Assembly (NCBI GenBank): GCA_014799585.1
Contig: JAAVHU010000022.1
Coordinates: forward strand, 1-13,614
From: Clostridiales bacterium
GTDB taxonomy: Bacteria > Bacillota > Clostridia > Oscillospirales > Acutalibacteraceae
DNA: 13,614 nt
Reading direction: 5' to 3'
The position numbers were made by a program, and so were the translations under genes. Positions 1 to 8,153 of the stretch are shown one piece after another (the stretch's first letter is position 1; the number at the start of each line of letters is the position of its first letter). A model generated the notes under the pieces. It was not told the origin of the DNA, ran no database searches, and saw nothing but the letters and a program-made list of their open reading frames with translations.

Positions 1-27
1 AATAACCCCGCCATAATCGGCAGGGTT
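1..27 (-). terminator. Probable terminator of greA-lysS, cut by window edge
   Basis: Read on the minus strand, 14 bases after the lysS stop codon, AACCCTGCC (27 to 19) can pair with GGCGGGGTT (12 to 4). This gives a 9-bp stem with one U-G pair and a 6-base loop. The T-run expected after it would lie outside the window, so only the hairpin is seen. Confidence 0.6.
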
Positions 28-41
28 TAAATTTTTTATAC

Positions 42-1874
42 TTAATTTAAAGGTTTCATAGTCGGGAACAACAAAACATCTCTGATGGAATAGCTATCGG
101 TAAGGAGCATAACAAGTCTATCAATACCGATACCAAGTCCGCCTGTTGGAGGCATACCATATTCAAGAGCGGTAACAAAATCGTGGTCTATCATATTGGC
201 TTCATCATCGCCTGCTTCACGAAGCTTCATCTGTGCTTCAAAGCGTCCCATCTGATCAATTGGATCATTCAGCTCTGAATACGCATTGCCGTATTCACCG
301 CCAAGAATGAAAAGCTCAAATCTTTCTGTTAACACAGGGCAATCCGGCTTTCTCTTTGTAAGCGGGCTAACCTCAACAGGATAATCCATAATAAAGGTTG
401 GCTGAATAAGGTTTTTCTCTACAAATTCTTCAAAGAAGGAATTGAGAACATCGCCCCAAGTTGCCTTACCCGGTGCAATTTCAATGCCTTTTTCCTTTGC
501 GATTTCAACTGCTTTTTCATCATCGCTCATAAATTCAGCAAAATCAATACCGCTGTACTGCTTAACAGCATCCACCATTGTTAAACGTGCAAACGGGGTT
601 TCAAGGTCAATTTCCGTGCCATTGAAAACAATATGAAGGCTATCGCAAACCTCATTTGCGGCATATCTGATTAAGTTTTCAGCAATATCCATCATACCGT
701 GATAATCAGTAAATGCCTGATAAAGCTCAATGCAGGTGAATTCAGGGTTATGACGAACATCCATACCCTCATTTCTGAAGTTTCTGCCGATTTCATAAAC
801 TCTTTCCATACCGCCAACGATAAGCCTTTTAAGATAAAGCTCTGTTGCAATACGAAGATACATATCCATATCAAGTGTATTATGATGGGTAATGAAAGGT
901 CTTGCAGCGGCACCGCCTGCAATTGTATTTAAAATAGGAGTTTCAACCTCAATAAAGCCAAGATTATCAAGATATTTTCTGATAGAAGAAATGATTTTTG
1001 AACGCTTGATGAAGGTATCCTTAACATCAGGGTTCATAATCATATCAAGGTAACGCTTTCTATATCTTGTGTCTGTATCCTGCAAGCCGTGGAACTTTTC
1101 TGGAAGCGGAAGAAGAGATTTTGAAAGCAATCTGATTTTCTTTGCGTGAACAGAGATTTCGCCTGTTTTTGTTTTGAAAACAAAACCGTTTACCTCAACA
1201 ATATCGCCGATATCCCATTTTTTGAATTCCTTATATTCGTCTTCCCCGATATCGTTCATACGAACATAAACCTGAATTCTGCCGTTTCTATCCTGCACAT
1301 CAATGAAATTGGCTTTACCCATATCACGCCATGTCATAATACGGCCGCAAACGAAAACATCCTTTTCTTCAAGCGCATCAAAGTTTTCTTTGATTTCGTT
1401 GCTTTCGTGTGTCTGCGTTGCAACTGTAATTTCAAACGGGTCTTTACCCTGATTTTGAAGAGCAGTTAATTTATCAATTCTAATCTGCTTTTGCTCATTT
1501 TCAGAAAGCACAACCTCTGCAACTGCCATAGGCGCAGCATTTGCATTATTGCCGATTAATTCGATATTCTTTAATGCTTCCTCTTCTGTTTTTGCAGAGC
1601 CTGAGCAGGCAACAGCACCTGTTTGAAGGAAAAGCGTATATTTAACTTCATCGCCGTTTGCTTCAACAAGGAATTTCGGATTTGTTTTTTCCTCATCCCC
1701 TGCAATCGCATTCTGAACCTTCATTCTGCTGTTTTTCTTAACAGCCTTAACTCCACGCTTGCATTCATCTTCCTTTTCAAAAACAGGAGATGATGCAACA
1801 ACATTATCATCAATTTTTAAATCAAATGTGAAAGTGCCGTCAACATTTTTGCTGATTTCAAACTTTCCTGCCAT
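42..1874 (-). CDS. lysS: Lysyl-tRNA synthetase (class II) with an N-terminal YegP/DUF1508-like tandem domain
   Basis: This cytoplasmic enzyme charges tRNA-Lys with lysine (EC 6.1.1.6). The synthetase part begins near residue 116. It has an OB-fold anticodon-binding domain (about 172-255), then the class II catalytic core with motif 2 (GRNFRNEG at 363-370, HNPEFT at 375-380) and motif 3 ([12 protein letters not shown] at 578-589). The bacterial LysRS signature [11 protein letters not shown] is at 268-278. Bacterial LysRS is usually about 490-510 residues, and this one has 610. The extra N-terminus contains two YegP-like repeats: 3-50 (GKFEISK, then VKKNS) is clear, and 66-110 is more divergent. 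The start is chosen because AGAGG lies 7 bases upstream of this ATG, while Met116, where a normal LysRS would begin, has no ribosome binding site. The start is 11 bases after the greA stop codon and its ribosome binding site sits just after that stop, so the two are probably translated together. The synthetase call is very secure; the domain name for the extension is by eye. Confidence 0.97.
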   Translation of the reverse strand: MAGKFEISKNVDGTFTFDLKIDDNVVASSPVFEKEDECKRGVKAVKKNSRMKVQNAIAGDEEKTNPKFLVEANGDEVKYTLFLQTGAVACSGSAKTEEEALKNIELIGNNANAAPMAVAEVVLSENEQKQIRIDKLTALQNQGKDPFEITVATQTHESNEIKENFDALEEKDVFVCGRIMTWRDMGKANFIDVQDRNGRIQVYVRMNDIGEDEYKEFKKWDIGDIVEVNGFVFKTKTGEISVHAKKIRLLSKSLLPLPEKFHGLQDTDTRYRKRYLDMIMNPDVKDTFIKRSKIISSIRKYLDNLGFIEVETPILNTIAGGAAARPFITHHNTLDMDMYLRIATELYLKRLIVGGMERVYEIGRNFRNEGMDVRHNPEFTCIELYQAFTDYHGMMDIAENLIRYAANEVCDSLHIVFNGTEIDLETPFARLTMVDAVKQYSGIDFAEFMSDDEKAVEIAKEKGIEIAPGKATWGDVLNSFFEEFVEKNLIQPTFIMDYPVEVSPLTKRKPDCPVLTERFELFILGGEYGNAYSELNDPIDQMGRFEAQMKLREAGDDEANMIDHDFVTALEYGMPPTGGLGIGIDRLVMLLTDSYSIRDVLLFPTMKPLN

Positions 1875-1885
1875 ACTCTAACCTC

Positions 1886-2353
1886 TTATTCTAATCCTAA
1901 AATTTCATATTCCAAATTGCCGATAGGGGCTTCAACAACTACAACATCGCCAACCTTTGCACCAACAAGAGCCTTGCCGACAGGGCTTTCATCAGAAATT
2001 TTACCCTGAGCAGGATTGCTCTGTGCGAAGCCAACGATTTCAAAGGTTGCTTCAAAATTATCCTTTAATCTTTTAACAATTACTTTTGAGCCCATTGAAA
2101 CAGAATCACTGTCTGCTGTATCAATGATTTCAGAATGATCAAGCTGATATTCAAGCTCTGTGATACGAGCTTCAATTTTAGCCTGCTCTGATTTTGCTTC
2201 ATCATATTCACTGTTTTCAGAAAGGTCACCATAAGAACGGGCAACCTTAAGCTTTTCTGCTATATCAATACGGCCCTCTGTTTTAAGTGCCTCAAGTTCT
2301 TTCTCAAGTTCAGCTTTACCAGCGGCTGTCATTTTAAATACTTTTGCTGCCAT
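1886..2353 (-). CDS. greA: Transcription elongation factor GreA
   Basis: GreA binds in the secondary channel of RNA polymerase and stimulates cleavage of backtracked transcripts. The protein has 155 residues, close to the usual 157-158. An N-terminal coiled coil (about 10-75) carries the tip motif GDLSENSEYDEAK at 42-54, whose acidic residues (D43, E46) correspond to the residues that coordinate the cleavage-assisting magnesium. The C-terminal FKBP-like domain follows and includes SPVGKALVGAKVGD (123-136), typical of GreA. AAGGAG lies 8-9 bases upstream of the ATG. It is first in a two-gene operon with lysS, a pairing that is common in Firmicutes. Confidence 0.97.
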   Translation of the reverse strand: MAAKVFKMTAAGKAELEKELEALKTEGRIDIAEKLKVARSYGDLSENSEYDEAKSEQAKIEARITELEYQLDHSEIIDTADSDSVSMGSKVIVKRLKDNFEATFEIVGFAQSNPAQGKISDESPVGKALVGAKVGDVVVVEAPIGNLEYEILGLE

Positions 2354-2388
2354 AACGAATTGCTCCTTTATCTATAATTAATCACTTA

Positions 2389-2417
2389 ATTATATATTAT
2401 AATATATTTCAAGTCAA
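2389..2417 (-). promoter_or_regulatory. Sigma-A-type promoter for greA-lysS
   Basis: On the minus strand TTGACT (2417-2412) is followed by a 17-base spacer and a perfect TATAAT (2394-2389). Transcription would start near 2382 and leave a leader of about 30 bases before greA. It lies directly after the terminator of the upstream operon. Confidence 0.8.
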
Positions 2418-2422
2418 GTATC

Positions 2423-2469
2423 AAAACAAAAACAGCACTGCAAAGGTGTTTGCCTTTACAGTGCTGTTT
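2423..2469 (-). terminator. Rho-independent terminator of the aspartate-family operon
   Basis: On the minus strand, 13 bases after the lysC stop, AAACAGCACTG-U-AAAGG (2469 to 2453) pairs with CCUUU-G-CAGUGCUGUUU (2446 to 2430). This is a 17-bp stem with a single U-G pair and a 6-base loop, followed by TTTTGTTTT. It separates this operon from the greA promoter. Confidence 0.9.
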
Positions 2470-2482
2470 CATCATTTTTTAA

Positions 2483-3691
2483 TTAGTTATTTGGGATAAA
2501 TGCATTATGAACAGCACTTACTGCACGGTCTGCATCATCAGCATCAATAATAACAGAAATTTTAATTTCTGAAGTTGAAATCATTTTGATATTGATATTC
2601 TGCGCATAGAGAGCCTCAAACATCTTTGAAGCAGTGCCAGGATGAGATTCCATACCTGCGCCAACGATTGAAACCTTAGCAACATCTGTTATGCAAGAAA
2701 TCTTTGTGCCTTCTGCGATAGATAACTCCTTGATTAATTCAACAGCAACAGGGCCGTTATCCTGAGAAACAGAGAAAGTTAAATCCTTTGTGCCATCTCT
2801 GCCGACAGACTGAAGAATAACATCAACATTGATATTTTTCTGAGCAAGTTTTGAGAAAATTTTGAAAGCGATGCCAGGGTTATCGTCTAATCCAACAACC
2901 GAAACAACTGCAACATCTTTATCCTTTGTAACTCCTCTGATAAGCATTTTTTCCATTTTTACCTTCTCCTTTACAATAGTTCCCGGAACGGGGTTTAATG
3001 ATGAAAGAACTTCAAGTTCTACTGAATATTTTTTTGCCATTTCAACTGAGCGGTTATTAAGCACCTGAGCGCCAAGAGTTGCAAGCTCAAGCATCTCATC
3101 ATAAGTAATTTCATCAAGCTTAACTGCTGATGGAATTTTTCTTGGGTCTGCTGTATAAACACCCTCAACATCAGTGAAAATCTGGCATTTATCTGCATGA
3201 AGTGAAGCAGCAATAGCAACTGCTGAAGTATCTGAACCGCCTCTACCGAGTGTTGTTAAATCATCATAGCGGTTGATACCCTGAAATCCTGCAACAACAA
3301 CAATATTGTGCTTTGCAATTTCAGCCTGAAGTCTGTTTGTTTTAATGTTTTTAATACGGGCAGCTCCATAAACTGAATTTGTGTTGAAGCCTGCCTGCCA
3401 GCCAAGAAGAGAAATTACAGGGAAGCCAAGGCTTTCAATAGCCATTGCAAGAAGCGAAATTGAAATCTGCTCGCCTGCTGTTAAAAGCTGATCCATTTCT
3501 CTTTTAGCGGGATTTGAATTAATTTCCTGTGCTTTTTCAATTAAATCATCTGTTGTATCACCCTGAGCAGAAACAACAACTACAACATCATTGCCTGCCT
3601 TATATGTGTCTGTAACAATACGGGCAACATTCATTACTCGGGCAGCATCAGCAACAGAAGAGCCGCCGAATTTCTGAACAATTAAAGCCAT
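2483..3691 (-). CDS. lysC: Aspartokinase, lysine-type with two C-terminal ACT domains
   Basis: Phosphorylates L-aspartate to 4-aspartyl phosphate (EC 2.7.2.4), the first step towards lysine, threonine and methionine. The 402 residues resemble Bacillus subtilis aspartokinase II (408). The kinase domain has KFGGSS (7-12), LGRGGSDTSA (148-157) and TDVEGVYTADPR (173-184). Two ACT domains (about 262-325 and 340-398) are expected to bind the inhibiting amino acid. AGGAGG lies 10 bases upstream of the ATG, and the gene starts 17 bases after hom. A strong internal ribosome binding site precedes Met246 (listed separately), suggesting a second product of 157 residues made of the ACT domains alone. The family is certain. 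The gene name is by closest type, because organisms often carry more than one aspartokinase. Confidence 0.95.
   Translation of the reverse strand: MALIVQKFGGSSVADAARVMNVARIVTDTYKAGNDVVVVVSAQGDTTDDLIEKAQEINSNPAKREMDQLLTAGEQISISLLAMAIESLGFPVISLLGWQAGFNTNSVYGAARIKNIKTNRLQAEIAKHNIVVVAGFQGINRYDDLTTLGRGGSDTSAVAIAASLHADKCQIFTDVEGVYTADPRKIPSAVKLDEITYDEMLELATLGAQVLNNRSVEMAKKYSVELEVLSSLNPVPGTIVKEKVKMEKMLIRGVTKDKDVAVVSVVGLDDNPGIAFKIFSKLAQKNINVDVILQSVGRDGTKDLTFSVSQDNGPVAVELIKELSIAEGTKISCITDVAKVSIVGAGMESHPGTASKMFEALYAQNINIKMISTSEIKISVIIDADDADRAVSAVHNAFIPNN
2954..2972 (-). promoter_or_regulatory. Internal ribosome binding site and ATG in lysC, for a probable beta subunit
   Basis: On the minus strand AAAGGAGAAGGTAAAA comes directly before an in-frame ATG at 2956-2954 (Met246). 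AGGAG is 9 bases from this ATG. Translation from it would give residues 246-402, 157 residues holding only the two ACT domains (2483-2956). Bacillus subtilis aspartokinase II is known to make a beta subunit of about this size from an internal start, forming an alpha2-beta2 enzyme. Use of the site here is inferred. Confidence 0.65.
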
Positions 3692-3708
3692 TTAACATTA
3701 TCCTCCTA

Positions 3709-4926
3709 TTAATAGTTTGTTACCTTAATTATATTTAAAACTTCTGAGTTTCCAAGTTTTTTCATAAGTTCATTTTCCGTCATACAATCCGTTATAAATG
3801 CAACCTCATCTGACGGCTGACCTTTTCTTGAAAGGAATTTAACATTATGAAAAGCAGTTTTAACCTGATTTTCGCTCATTTTAGCACGAACATAGAAAGG
3901 CATTTCAATTGTTGACTTGTAATCAACAACATAATCCTCTTCGCCCGGACCCCAGCCGAAAATCTTTCTTCTGTCTACATGCTTGGCACAATCAACCATA
4001 TCTGCAACAACAGCGGAAGCGGTTGGAAGTTTACCTGCACCTCTGCCATAGAAGCAGACATCACCAACAGCATCACCACGAACAAGAATAGCATTAAATA
4101 CATCCCTTACAGAAGCGAGCTGACTGCCGTTATAAACAACAGCAGGGCTTACAAATGCAGCAATTCTGTCTTCATCAATATACTTAATCTGACCAAGAAG
4201 TTTGATAACGCCGTTTGCAGAAGAGATATAAGATACATCTTCAAGAGAGATATTTGAAATACCCTCTGTTGCAACCTGATTCGGATAAACATGCTTTCCG
4301 AAAGCAAGAGAAGCAAGGATACAAACTTTTCTGCATGCATCGTGACCCTCAACATCGGCTGTTGGGTCTTTTTCAGCATAGCCGTTATCCTGAGCAAGTT
4401 TGAGAGCGGTTTCAAAACTCATATCCTCTTCAATCATTTTAGTCAAAATGAAGTTTGTTGTTCCGTTTAAAATACCTGCAACGCCCTCAATATTATTTCC
4501 TGCAAGGCACTGAGCCATAGGTCTGATAATCGGAATGCCGCCACCAACACTTGCTTCAAAAAGATAGTTTGTATTACCCTCTTCGGCAGCAGCAAGAAGC
4601 TCAAGACCTTTCTGAGCAACAAGCTCTTTATTTGAAGTAACAACAGCCTTGCCTGCCTTAAGAAGTTTCATAGTAAAATCAAAAGCAGGGTTAACACCGC
4701 CCATTGCTTCGGCAACAACCTTAACCTCAGGGTCATTCAAAATATCGTTGAAATCCTTTGTAAATTTATCACTGTGCGGATCATCGGGAAAATCACGCAA
4801 ATCAAGAATGTATGCAACCTCAAGCGGTTCACCGCCTGTTCGTTTGGCAATCACATTATTGTGCGTTTCAATAACCTCAACAACGCCTGAGCCAACAGTA
4901 CCATAGCCCATAACTGCTACTTTCAT
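3709..4926 (-). CDS. hom: Homoserine dehydrogenase
   Basis: Reduces aspartate semialdehyde to homoserine with NAD(P)H (EC 1.1.1.3), the entry to threonine and methionine synthesis. It has the N-terminal dinucleotide-binding motif GYGTVGSG (7-14), TSNK (97-100), GGGIPII (128-134), GILNGTTNFIL (151-161), and GYAEKDPTADVEGHDACRK (182-200) with catalytic-type D196 and K200. Residues 342-405 form a short C-terminal ACT-like segment. At 405 residues it is shorter than ACT-bearing forms of about 430, so this regulatory domain may be reduced. AGGAGG lies 6 bases before the ATG. It is the middle gene of the ACT protein-hom-lysC operon, with 15- and 17-base gaps. Confidence 0.96.
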   Translation of the reverse strand: MKVAVMGYGTVGSGVVEVIETHNNVIAKRTGGEPLEVAYILDLRDFPDDPHSDKFTKDFNDILNDPEVKVVAEAMGGVNPAFDFTMKLLKAGKAVVTSNKELVAQKGLELLAAAEEGNTNYLFEASVGGGIPIIRPMAQCLAGNNIEGVAGILNGTTNFILTKMIEEDMSFETALKLAQDNGYAEKDPTADVEGHDACRKVCILASLAFGKHVYPNQVATEGISNISLEDVSYISSANGVIKLLGQIKYIDEDRIAAFVSPAVVYNGSQLASVRDVFNAILVRGDAVGDVCFYGRGAGKLPTASAVVADMVDCAKHVDRRKIFGWGPGEEDYVVDYKSTIEMPFYVRAKMSENQVKTAFHNVKFLSRKGQPSDEVAFITDCMTENELMKKLGNSEVLNIIKVTNY

Positions 4927-4941
4927 ATTTATCCTCCTATA

Positions 4942-5370
4942 TTATCTGTTAACAGCTTTTACGCCGTTTACTTTTTTAAGCTTTTCAATCAGTTCTTCAA
5001 CCGACACTGTCATTTCAGCAATTCTCATTGTTAACGAAACCTTTGCAACACCGTTTTGCGGCACATCCTGATTAATGGAAAGCACATTTGCATCAACAAG
5101 GAAAATTTCATTCACAACTGCGGAAAGCACACCTTTAGTATCTACCAAAGTAAGCGAAAGTGTTTCGATTTCTTCGGAATTTTCAGGGTTGTATTCAAAT
5201 ACACTGTCTTTATATTTATAATATGCAGACCTTGAGATACCCGCCATTTTTGCTGCCTGAGTGGCACTTTGAGCATCACCCGATGCAAGATATTCCTTTG
5301 CTTCAAGCACCTTTCTGTAAACATCAGGCAAGATATCTGCATTTACCAAAACATAATTCAGTTTGCTCAA
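4942..5370 (-). CDS. UPF0735 family ACT domain protein (PheB-like)
   Basis: A 142-residue protein. The N-terminal part includes a helix-turn-helix-like stretch (GISRSAYYKYKDSVF, 44-58). A C-terminal ACT domain spans about 68-142, with ILSINQ-like VLSINQ (96-101) and the end VNGVKAV. The pattern matches UPF0735 proteins of Firmicutes, which lie next to pheA in Bacillus and next to hom in many clostridia. Its molecular role is not established; sensing an amino acid to control the pathway is a reasonable inference from the ACT domain and the operon. The start appears to be TTG at 5370-5368, because family members begin just before the Y-LV-AD-LP stretch. The ribosome binding site is poor (GGTGG about 8 bases upstream), unlike its two downstream neighbours. 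Confidence 0.9.
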   Translation of the reverse strand: MSKLNYVLVNADILPDVYRKVLEAKEYLASGDAQSATQAAKMAGISRSAYYKYKDSVFEYNPENSEEIETLSLTLVDTKGVLSAVVNEIFLVDANVLSINQDVPQNGVAKVSLTMRIAEMTVSVEELIEKLKKVNGVKAVNR

Positions 5371-5422
5371 TTAAGTGTCCACCACCCATACACAGTGTTT
5401 CGTTCTGAAAAACATTTTAGAT

Positions 5423-5451
5423 ATAATAACACGGCTTTAACAAATATGCAA
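5423..5451 (-). promoter_or_regulatory. Possible promoter of the UPF0735-hom-lysC operon
   Basis: On the minus strand TTGCAT (5451-5446), a 17-base spacer and TATTAT (5428-5423). The -10 is good and the -35 is weak. Transcription would start near 5416 and leave a leader of about 46 bases, too short for a lysine riboswitch or T-box; none is seen. Confidence 0.45.
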
Positions 5452-5473
5452 TAGTAAATTTAAAATTTTTCAC

Positions 5474-5502
5474 TTGAATATTACTGTATATTGATTTACA
5501 AT
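5474..5502 (+). promoter_or_regulatory. Probable promoter of the AI-2E family gene
   Basis: TTGAAT (5474-5479), a 17-base spacer and TACAAT (5497-5502) lie 41 bases upstream of the ATG. It runs divergently from the amino-acid operon promoter, about 22 bases away. Confidence 0.5.
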
Positions 5503-5543
5503 ATATAGCATATAAAAAATACTATATAAATAAGGAGGATAAA

Positions 5544-6692
5544 ATGTCACCACAAGTTGAAAAAAGAAGGTCCTTTATCATCAGCTTTGCATATCTTGCA
5601 ATTATATTAGGATTGGTTTTTGTTTTCTTTAAATATTTATTCTGGATTGCAGCTCCGTTTTTATTATCCTTTTTCTTTGCTGTTGTTCTTCAAAAGCCGA
5701 TAAGATTTCTTGACAGAAAAACAAAGAACAAATGCCACGCATTGTGGAGCATACTGCTTGTATTTCTTTCAATAGCAATCATTCTTTTACCGCTCATATT
5801 CCTTCTTTCACAGTTTATATCTCAGATTGTGGATTTTATCAATTATCTTATAAATTCGCTTTCTGATTTCCCGCAGTTTATGGATACGCTTCAAACTGAA
5901 ATTCTTAAGCTGATAAGCTTTCTGCCTGAAAGCATTTATGAATCTGTTTCAGAAACAATTATTAATACATTCAACGGACTTGTTAATGATTTTGATTTAA
6001 GCAAAATCGGTATAAATGCAGGAACGGTTAAAAACACGATTTCATCAGGATTTTCAGGTATTTACTCTGTTGCAAAAAGTGTTCCAAACACCTTAATTGG
6101 TGTGGTTATCGGAATTGTTGCATGGGTATTCTTCACAAAGGATTATAATTACATTGTAAGATTTATCAAATTGCAGCTTCCTGACAATAAGAAAAATCTT
6201 CTTGTTGAAATCAAGCAGGTATTCTCCAAAACCATTATGACTATGCTTCGTGCATACGGTATCATTATGTTTATCACTTTCTGCGAGCTTGCACTTGGCT
6301 TATCAATTTTGAACTGGATTGGCGTTATGGATAATCATTATGTATTTATTATCGCAATTGCAATCGCAATATTCGATATTCTTCCTGTTGCAGGTTCGGG
6401 CGGTATTCTTATTCCGTGGGCGCTTGTTTCTTTAATTACAGGAGATGTGGGTGAAGCAATCGGACTTATAGTTATCTATGTTGTAATATCCGCTATCCGC
6501 CAGTATATCGAGCCTAAGATTGTTGGAGACAGCCTTGGCGTAAATCCAATCATAACACTTGCCGGCTTGTATTTTGGACTTAAGTTGTTTGGCTTTATGG
6601 GAATGTTTATCGTGCCTCTTTTGATTATGGTGCTTAAAGCATTCAACGATACAGGCAGAATTCATCTTTGGAAAACAATTGAAAATAATTAA
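5544..6692 (+). CDS. AI-2E family (YtvI/PerM-type) integral membrane protein
   Basis: A 382-residue polytopic membrane protein. Hydrophobic segments lie at about 11-30, 32-50, 68-90, 180-197, 235-258, 265-285, 303-320 and 335-365. A soluble loop of about 90 residues (91-179) follows the third, as in the family formerly called DUF20/UPF0118. The family hallmarks are present: FDILPVAGSG (277-286) followed by IPW (290-292), and RQYIEPKIVGDSLGVNP (319-335). Relatives include YtvI of sporulating Firmicutes and the E. coli protein TqsA, linked to autoinducer-2 export; some members are cation antiporters. The substrate cannot be read from the sequence. GGAGG lies 5 bases before the ATG. It is a single-gene unit, convergent with the ABC importer and divergent from the UPF0735 gene. 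Confidence 0.88.
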   Translation: MSPQVEKRRSFIISFAYLAIILGLVFVFFKYLFWIAAPFLLSFFFAVVLQKPIRFLDRKTKNKCHALWSILLVFLSIAIILLPLIFLLSQFISQIVDFINYLINSLSDFPQFMDTLQTEILKLISFLPESIYESVSETIINTFNGLVNDFDLSKIGINAGTVKNTISSGFSGIYSVAKSVPNTLIGVVIGIVAWVFFTKDYNYIVRFIKLQLPDNKKNLLVEIKQVFSKTIMTMLRAYGIIMFITFCELALGLSILNWIGVMDNHYVFIIAIAIAIFDILPVAGSGGILIPWALVSLITGDVGEAIGLIVIYVVISAIRQYIEPKIVGDSLGVNPIITLAGLYFGLKLFGFMGMFIVPLLIMVLKAFNDTGRIHLWKTIENN

Positions 6693-6702
6693 AAGCAATA
6701 TA

Positions 6703-6733
6703 AAAAGCGGTTCGTTTGAACCGCTTTTCTTTT
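6703..6733. terminator. Bidirectional rho-independent terminator between convergent genes
   Basis: AAAAGCGGTTC (6703-6713), loop GTTT, GAACCGCTTTT (6718-6728), then CTTTTT. The stem is a perfect 11 bp. On the minus strand the hairpin is followed by TTTTTATATT, so it can also end the ABC operon, whose last stop codon is at 6736-6738. Confidence 0.9.
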
Positions 6734-6735
6734 TA

Positions 6736-7488
6736 CTATTTTTCGTAAGACTGTAAAAATTCTTTTGTTCTTTGATTTTTAGGATGCAGGAAAACTTCAT
6801 CAGGTGTGCCCTCTTCGGCAATAACACCGCCATCCATAAAAATAACCTTATCCGAAACATCACGGGCAAAATTCATTTCGTGGGTAACAACAATCATTGT
6901 GCTGTCTTCATTTTTTAGAGATTTAATAACCTTAAGCACTTCACCTGTTAGCTCAGGATCAAGAGCTGATGTTGGTTCATCAAAACAAAGAATATCAGGA
7001 TTCAGCATAAGCGCCCTTGCAATCGCAACACGCTGCTGCTGACCGCCCGAAAGCTCACAAGGATAATTCTTATACTTTTCGGTAAGACCAACCTTTTCGA
7101 TAACCTGCATTGCTCTTTCCTTTAATTCCTCTTTACTTCCCATTTTCATTAATGATGGAGCAAGCATTACATTCTGAAGAACATTATACTGAGGAAAAAG
7201 ATTAAAGGATTGAAAAACAAGACCGAAATGAAGCCTTTTATCTCTTAAATCCTTATCTCTGATTTTCTTATCTGTTTCGCCGTTATAAATCGTTTCACCG
7301 TTGATTGAAATTGTGCCTTCTTCGGCAAATTCAAGGAAATTGATACAGCGAAGCAGTGTTGTTTTTCCCGAACCCGAAGAACCGATTATGGACAAAACCT
7401 CGCCCTTTTCAATATTGAAATCAATACCCTTTAATACTTCGGTTTTGCCAAAGCTTTTCTTTATATTCTTAACTTCTAAAAACGCCAT
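6736..7488 (-). CDS. Polar amino acid-type ABC transporter ATP-binding protein
   Basis: The ATPase subunit of an uptake system, acting on the inner face of the membrane with the permease. The 250 residues are typical of GlnQ/HisP relatives. It has Walker A GSSGSGKT (36-43), the Q-loop glutamine at Q93, signature LSGGQ (146-150), Walker B ILCFDE (166-171), the D-loop SALD (174-177) and switch histidine H203. The frame stays open for another 39 codons upstream into the permease gene. The start at 7488 is preferred because AAGGAGG lies 8 bases upstream and family proteins begin at this point. The gap after the permease stop is 14 bases. It is the last gene of the binding protein-permease-ATPase set. 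Confidence 0.95.
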   Translation of the reverse strand: MAFLEVKNIKKSFGKTEVLKGIDFNIEKGEVLSIIGSSGSGKTTLLRCINFLEFAEEGTISINGETIYNGETDKKIRDKDLRDKRLHFGLVFQSFNLFPQYNVLQNVMLAPSLMKMGSKEELKERAMQVIEKVGLTEKYKNYPCELSGGQQQRVAIARALMLNPDILCFDEPTSALDPELTGEVLKVIKSLKNEDSTMIVVTHEMNFARDVSDKVIFMDGGVIAEEGTPDEVFLHPKNQRTKEFLQSYEK

Positions 7489-7502
7489 ATTGATTGCCCT
7501 CC

Positions 7503-8147
7503 TTAAGAATGGAAATAACTCATTTTCTTTTCTGCAAAGCCGAAAAGAAGAGTTAAAATTCCGCAGAACGCAAGATAGAATACTGCTGTGTAGAACAACG
7601 GCCAAATCAAACCGTTTGATTTGATAAAGCTTTGCCCCATAAATATAATTTCATAAACTGCAATAATTCTTGCAAGAGAGGTATCCTTTACAAGCGTAAT
7701 AATTTCATTACTCATTGGGGGAACAATTCTTTTGATAACCTGCAGAAGCGTAACCTTAAAGAAAATCTGAGGTTTTGTCATGCCAAGAACAAGACCCGCT
7801 TCCTGCTGACCCTTTGGTATAGATTCAATTCCGCCTCTGTAAATCTCAGAAAAATAGCAGGAATAATTAATAACAAAGGCTATTACAACAGAGCCAAAGC
7901 GGTCCATTAAATCCCAACCAAAAAGAAGACCGGGACCATAGAAAACAACAATAAGCTGCAGCATAAGAGGTGTACCTCTTATAATCCATACAAACACTTT
8001 TACAAGCCAGCTTAAGGGCTTGAATTTAGACATTGAGCCAAAGCTTAAAATAAGGCCAAGCGGCAACGCAAAAATAAGTGTTAATCCGAATATTTTAAAC
8101 GTTTCCCAAAAACCTTTTAAAAGCTCTAATGTTACTGTAAAAAACAT
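7503..8147 (-). CDS. Polar amino acid-type ABC transporter permease
   Basis: A membrane subunit of the HisM/GlnP type, 214 residues with about five hydrophobic segments (roughly 15-37, 46-68, 85-100, 140-170 and 185-205). It has the family motif RGTPLMLQL (57-65) and a cytoplasmic EAA loop that contacts the ATPase ([18 protein letters not shown], 101-118, then LVLGM). It probably works as a homodimer, since no second permease gene is present. AAGGTG lies about 5 bases before the ATG, at the edge of the long inverted repeat in the gap upstream; pairing across that repeat could cover this site. The binding protein gene lies 349 bases upstream on the same strand. Confidence 0.93.
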   Translation of the reverse strand: MFFTVTLELLKGFWETFKIFGLTLIFALPLGLILSFGSMSKFKPLSWLVKVFVWIIRGTPLMLQLIVVFYGPGLLFGWDLMDRFGSVVIAFVINYSCYFSEIYRGGIESIPKGQQEAGLVLGMTKPQIFFKVTLLQVIKRIVPPMSNEIITLVKDTSLARIIAVYEIIFMGQSFIKSNGLIWPLFYTAVFYLAFCGILTLLFGFAEKKMSYFHS

Positions 8148-8153
8148 ATTCTC

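Noticed and set aside
1530..1560. Separate lysS start at Met116, with the DUF1508-like part as its own gene.
   Set aside because: There is no stop codon between them, no frameshift, and no ribosome binding site before Met116.
5326..5391. Short ATG-led frame of 21 codons overlapping the start of the UPF0735 gene, as a possible leader peptide.
   Set aside because: It has no ribosome binding site, contains no run of threonine, lysine or methionine codons, and no attenuator follows it.
5371..5422. Lysine riboswitch or T-box ahead of the aspartate-family operon.
   Set aside because: The leader from the predicted start point is only about 46 bases, and none of the conserved elements are visible.
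7489..7605. Upstream 39-codon extension of the ABC ATPase frame.
   Set aside because: It overlaps the permease gene, has no family similarity, and a strong ribosome binding site precedes the internal ATG at 7488.
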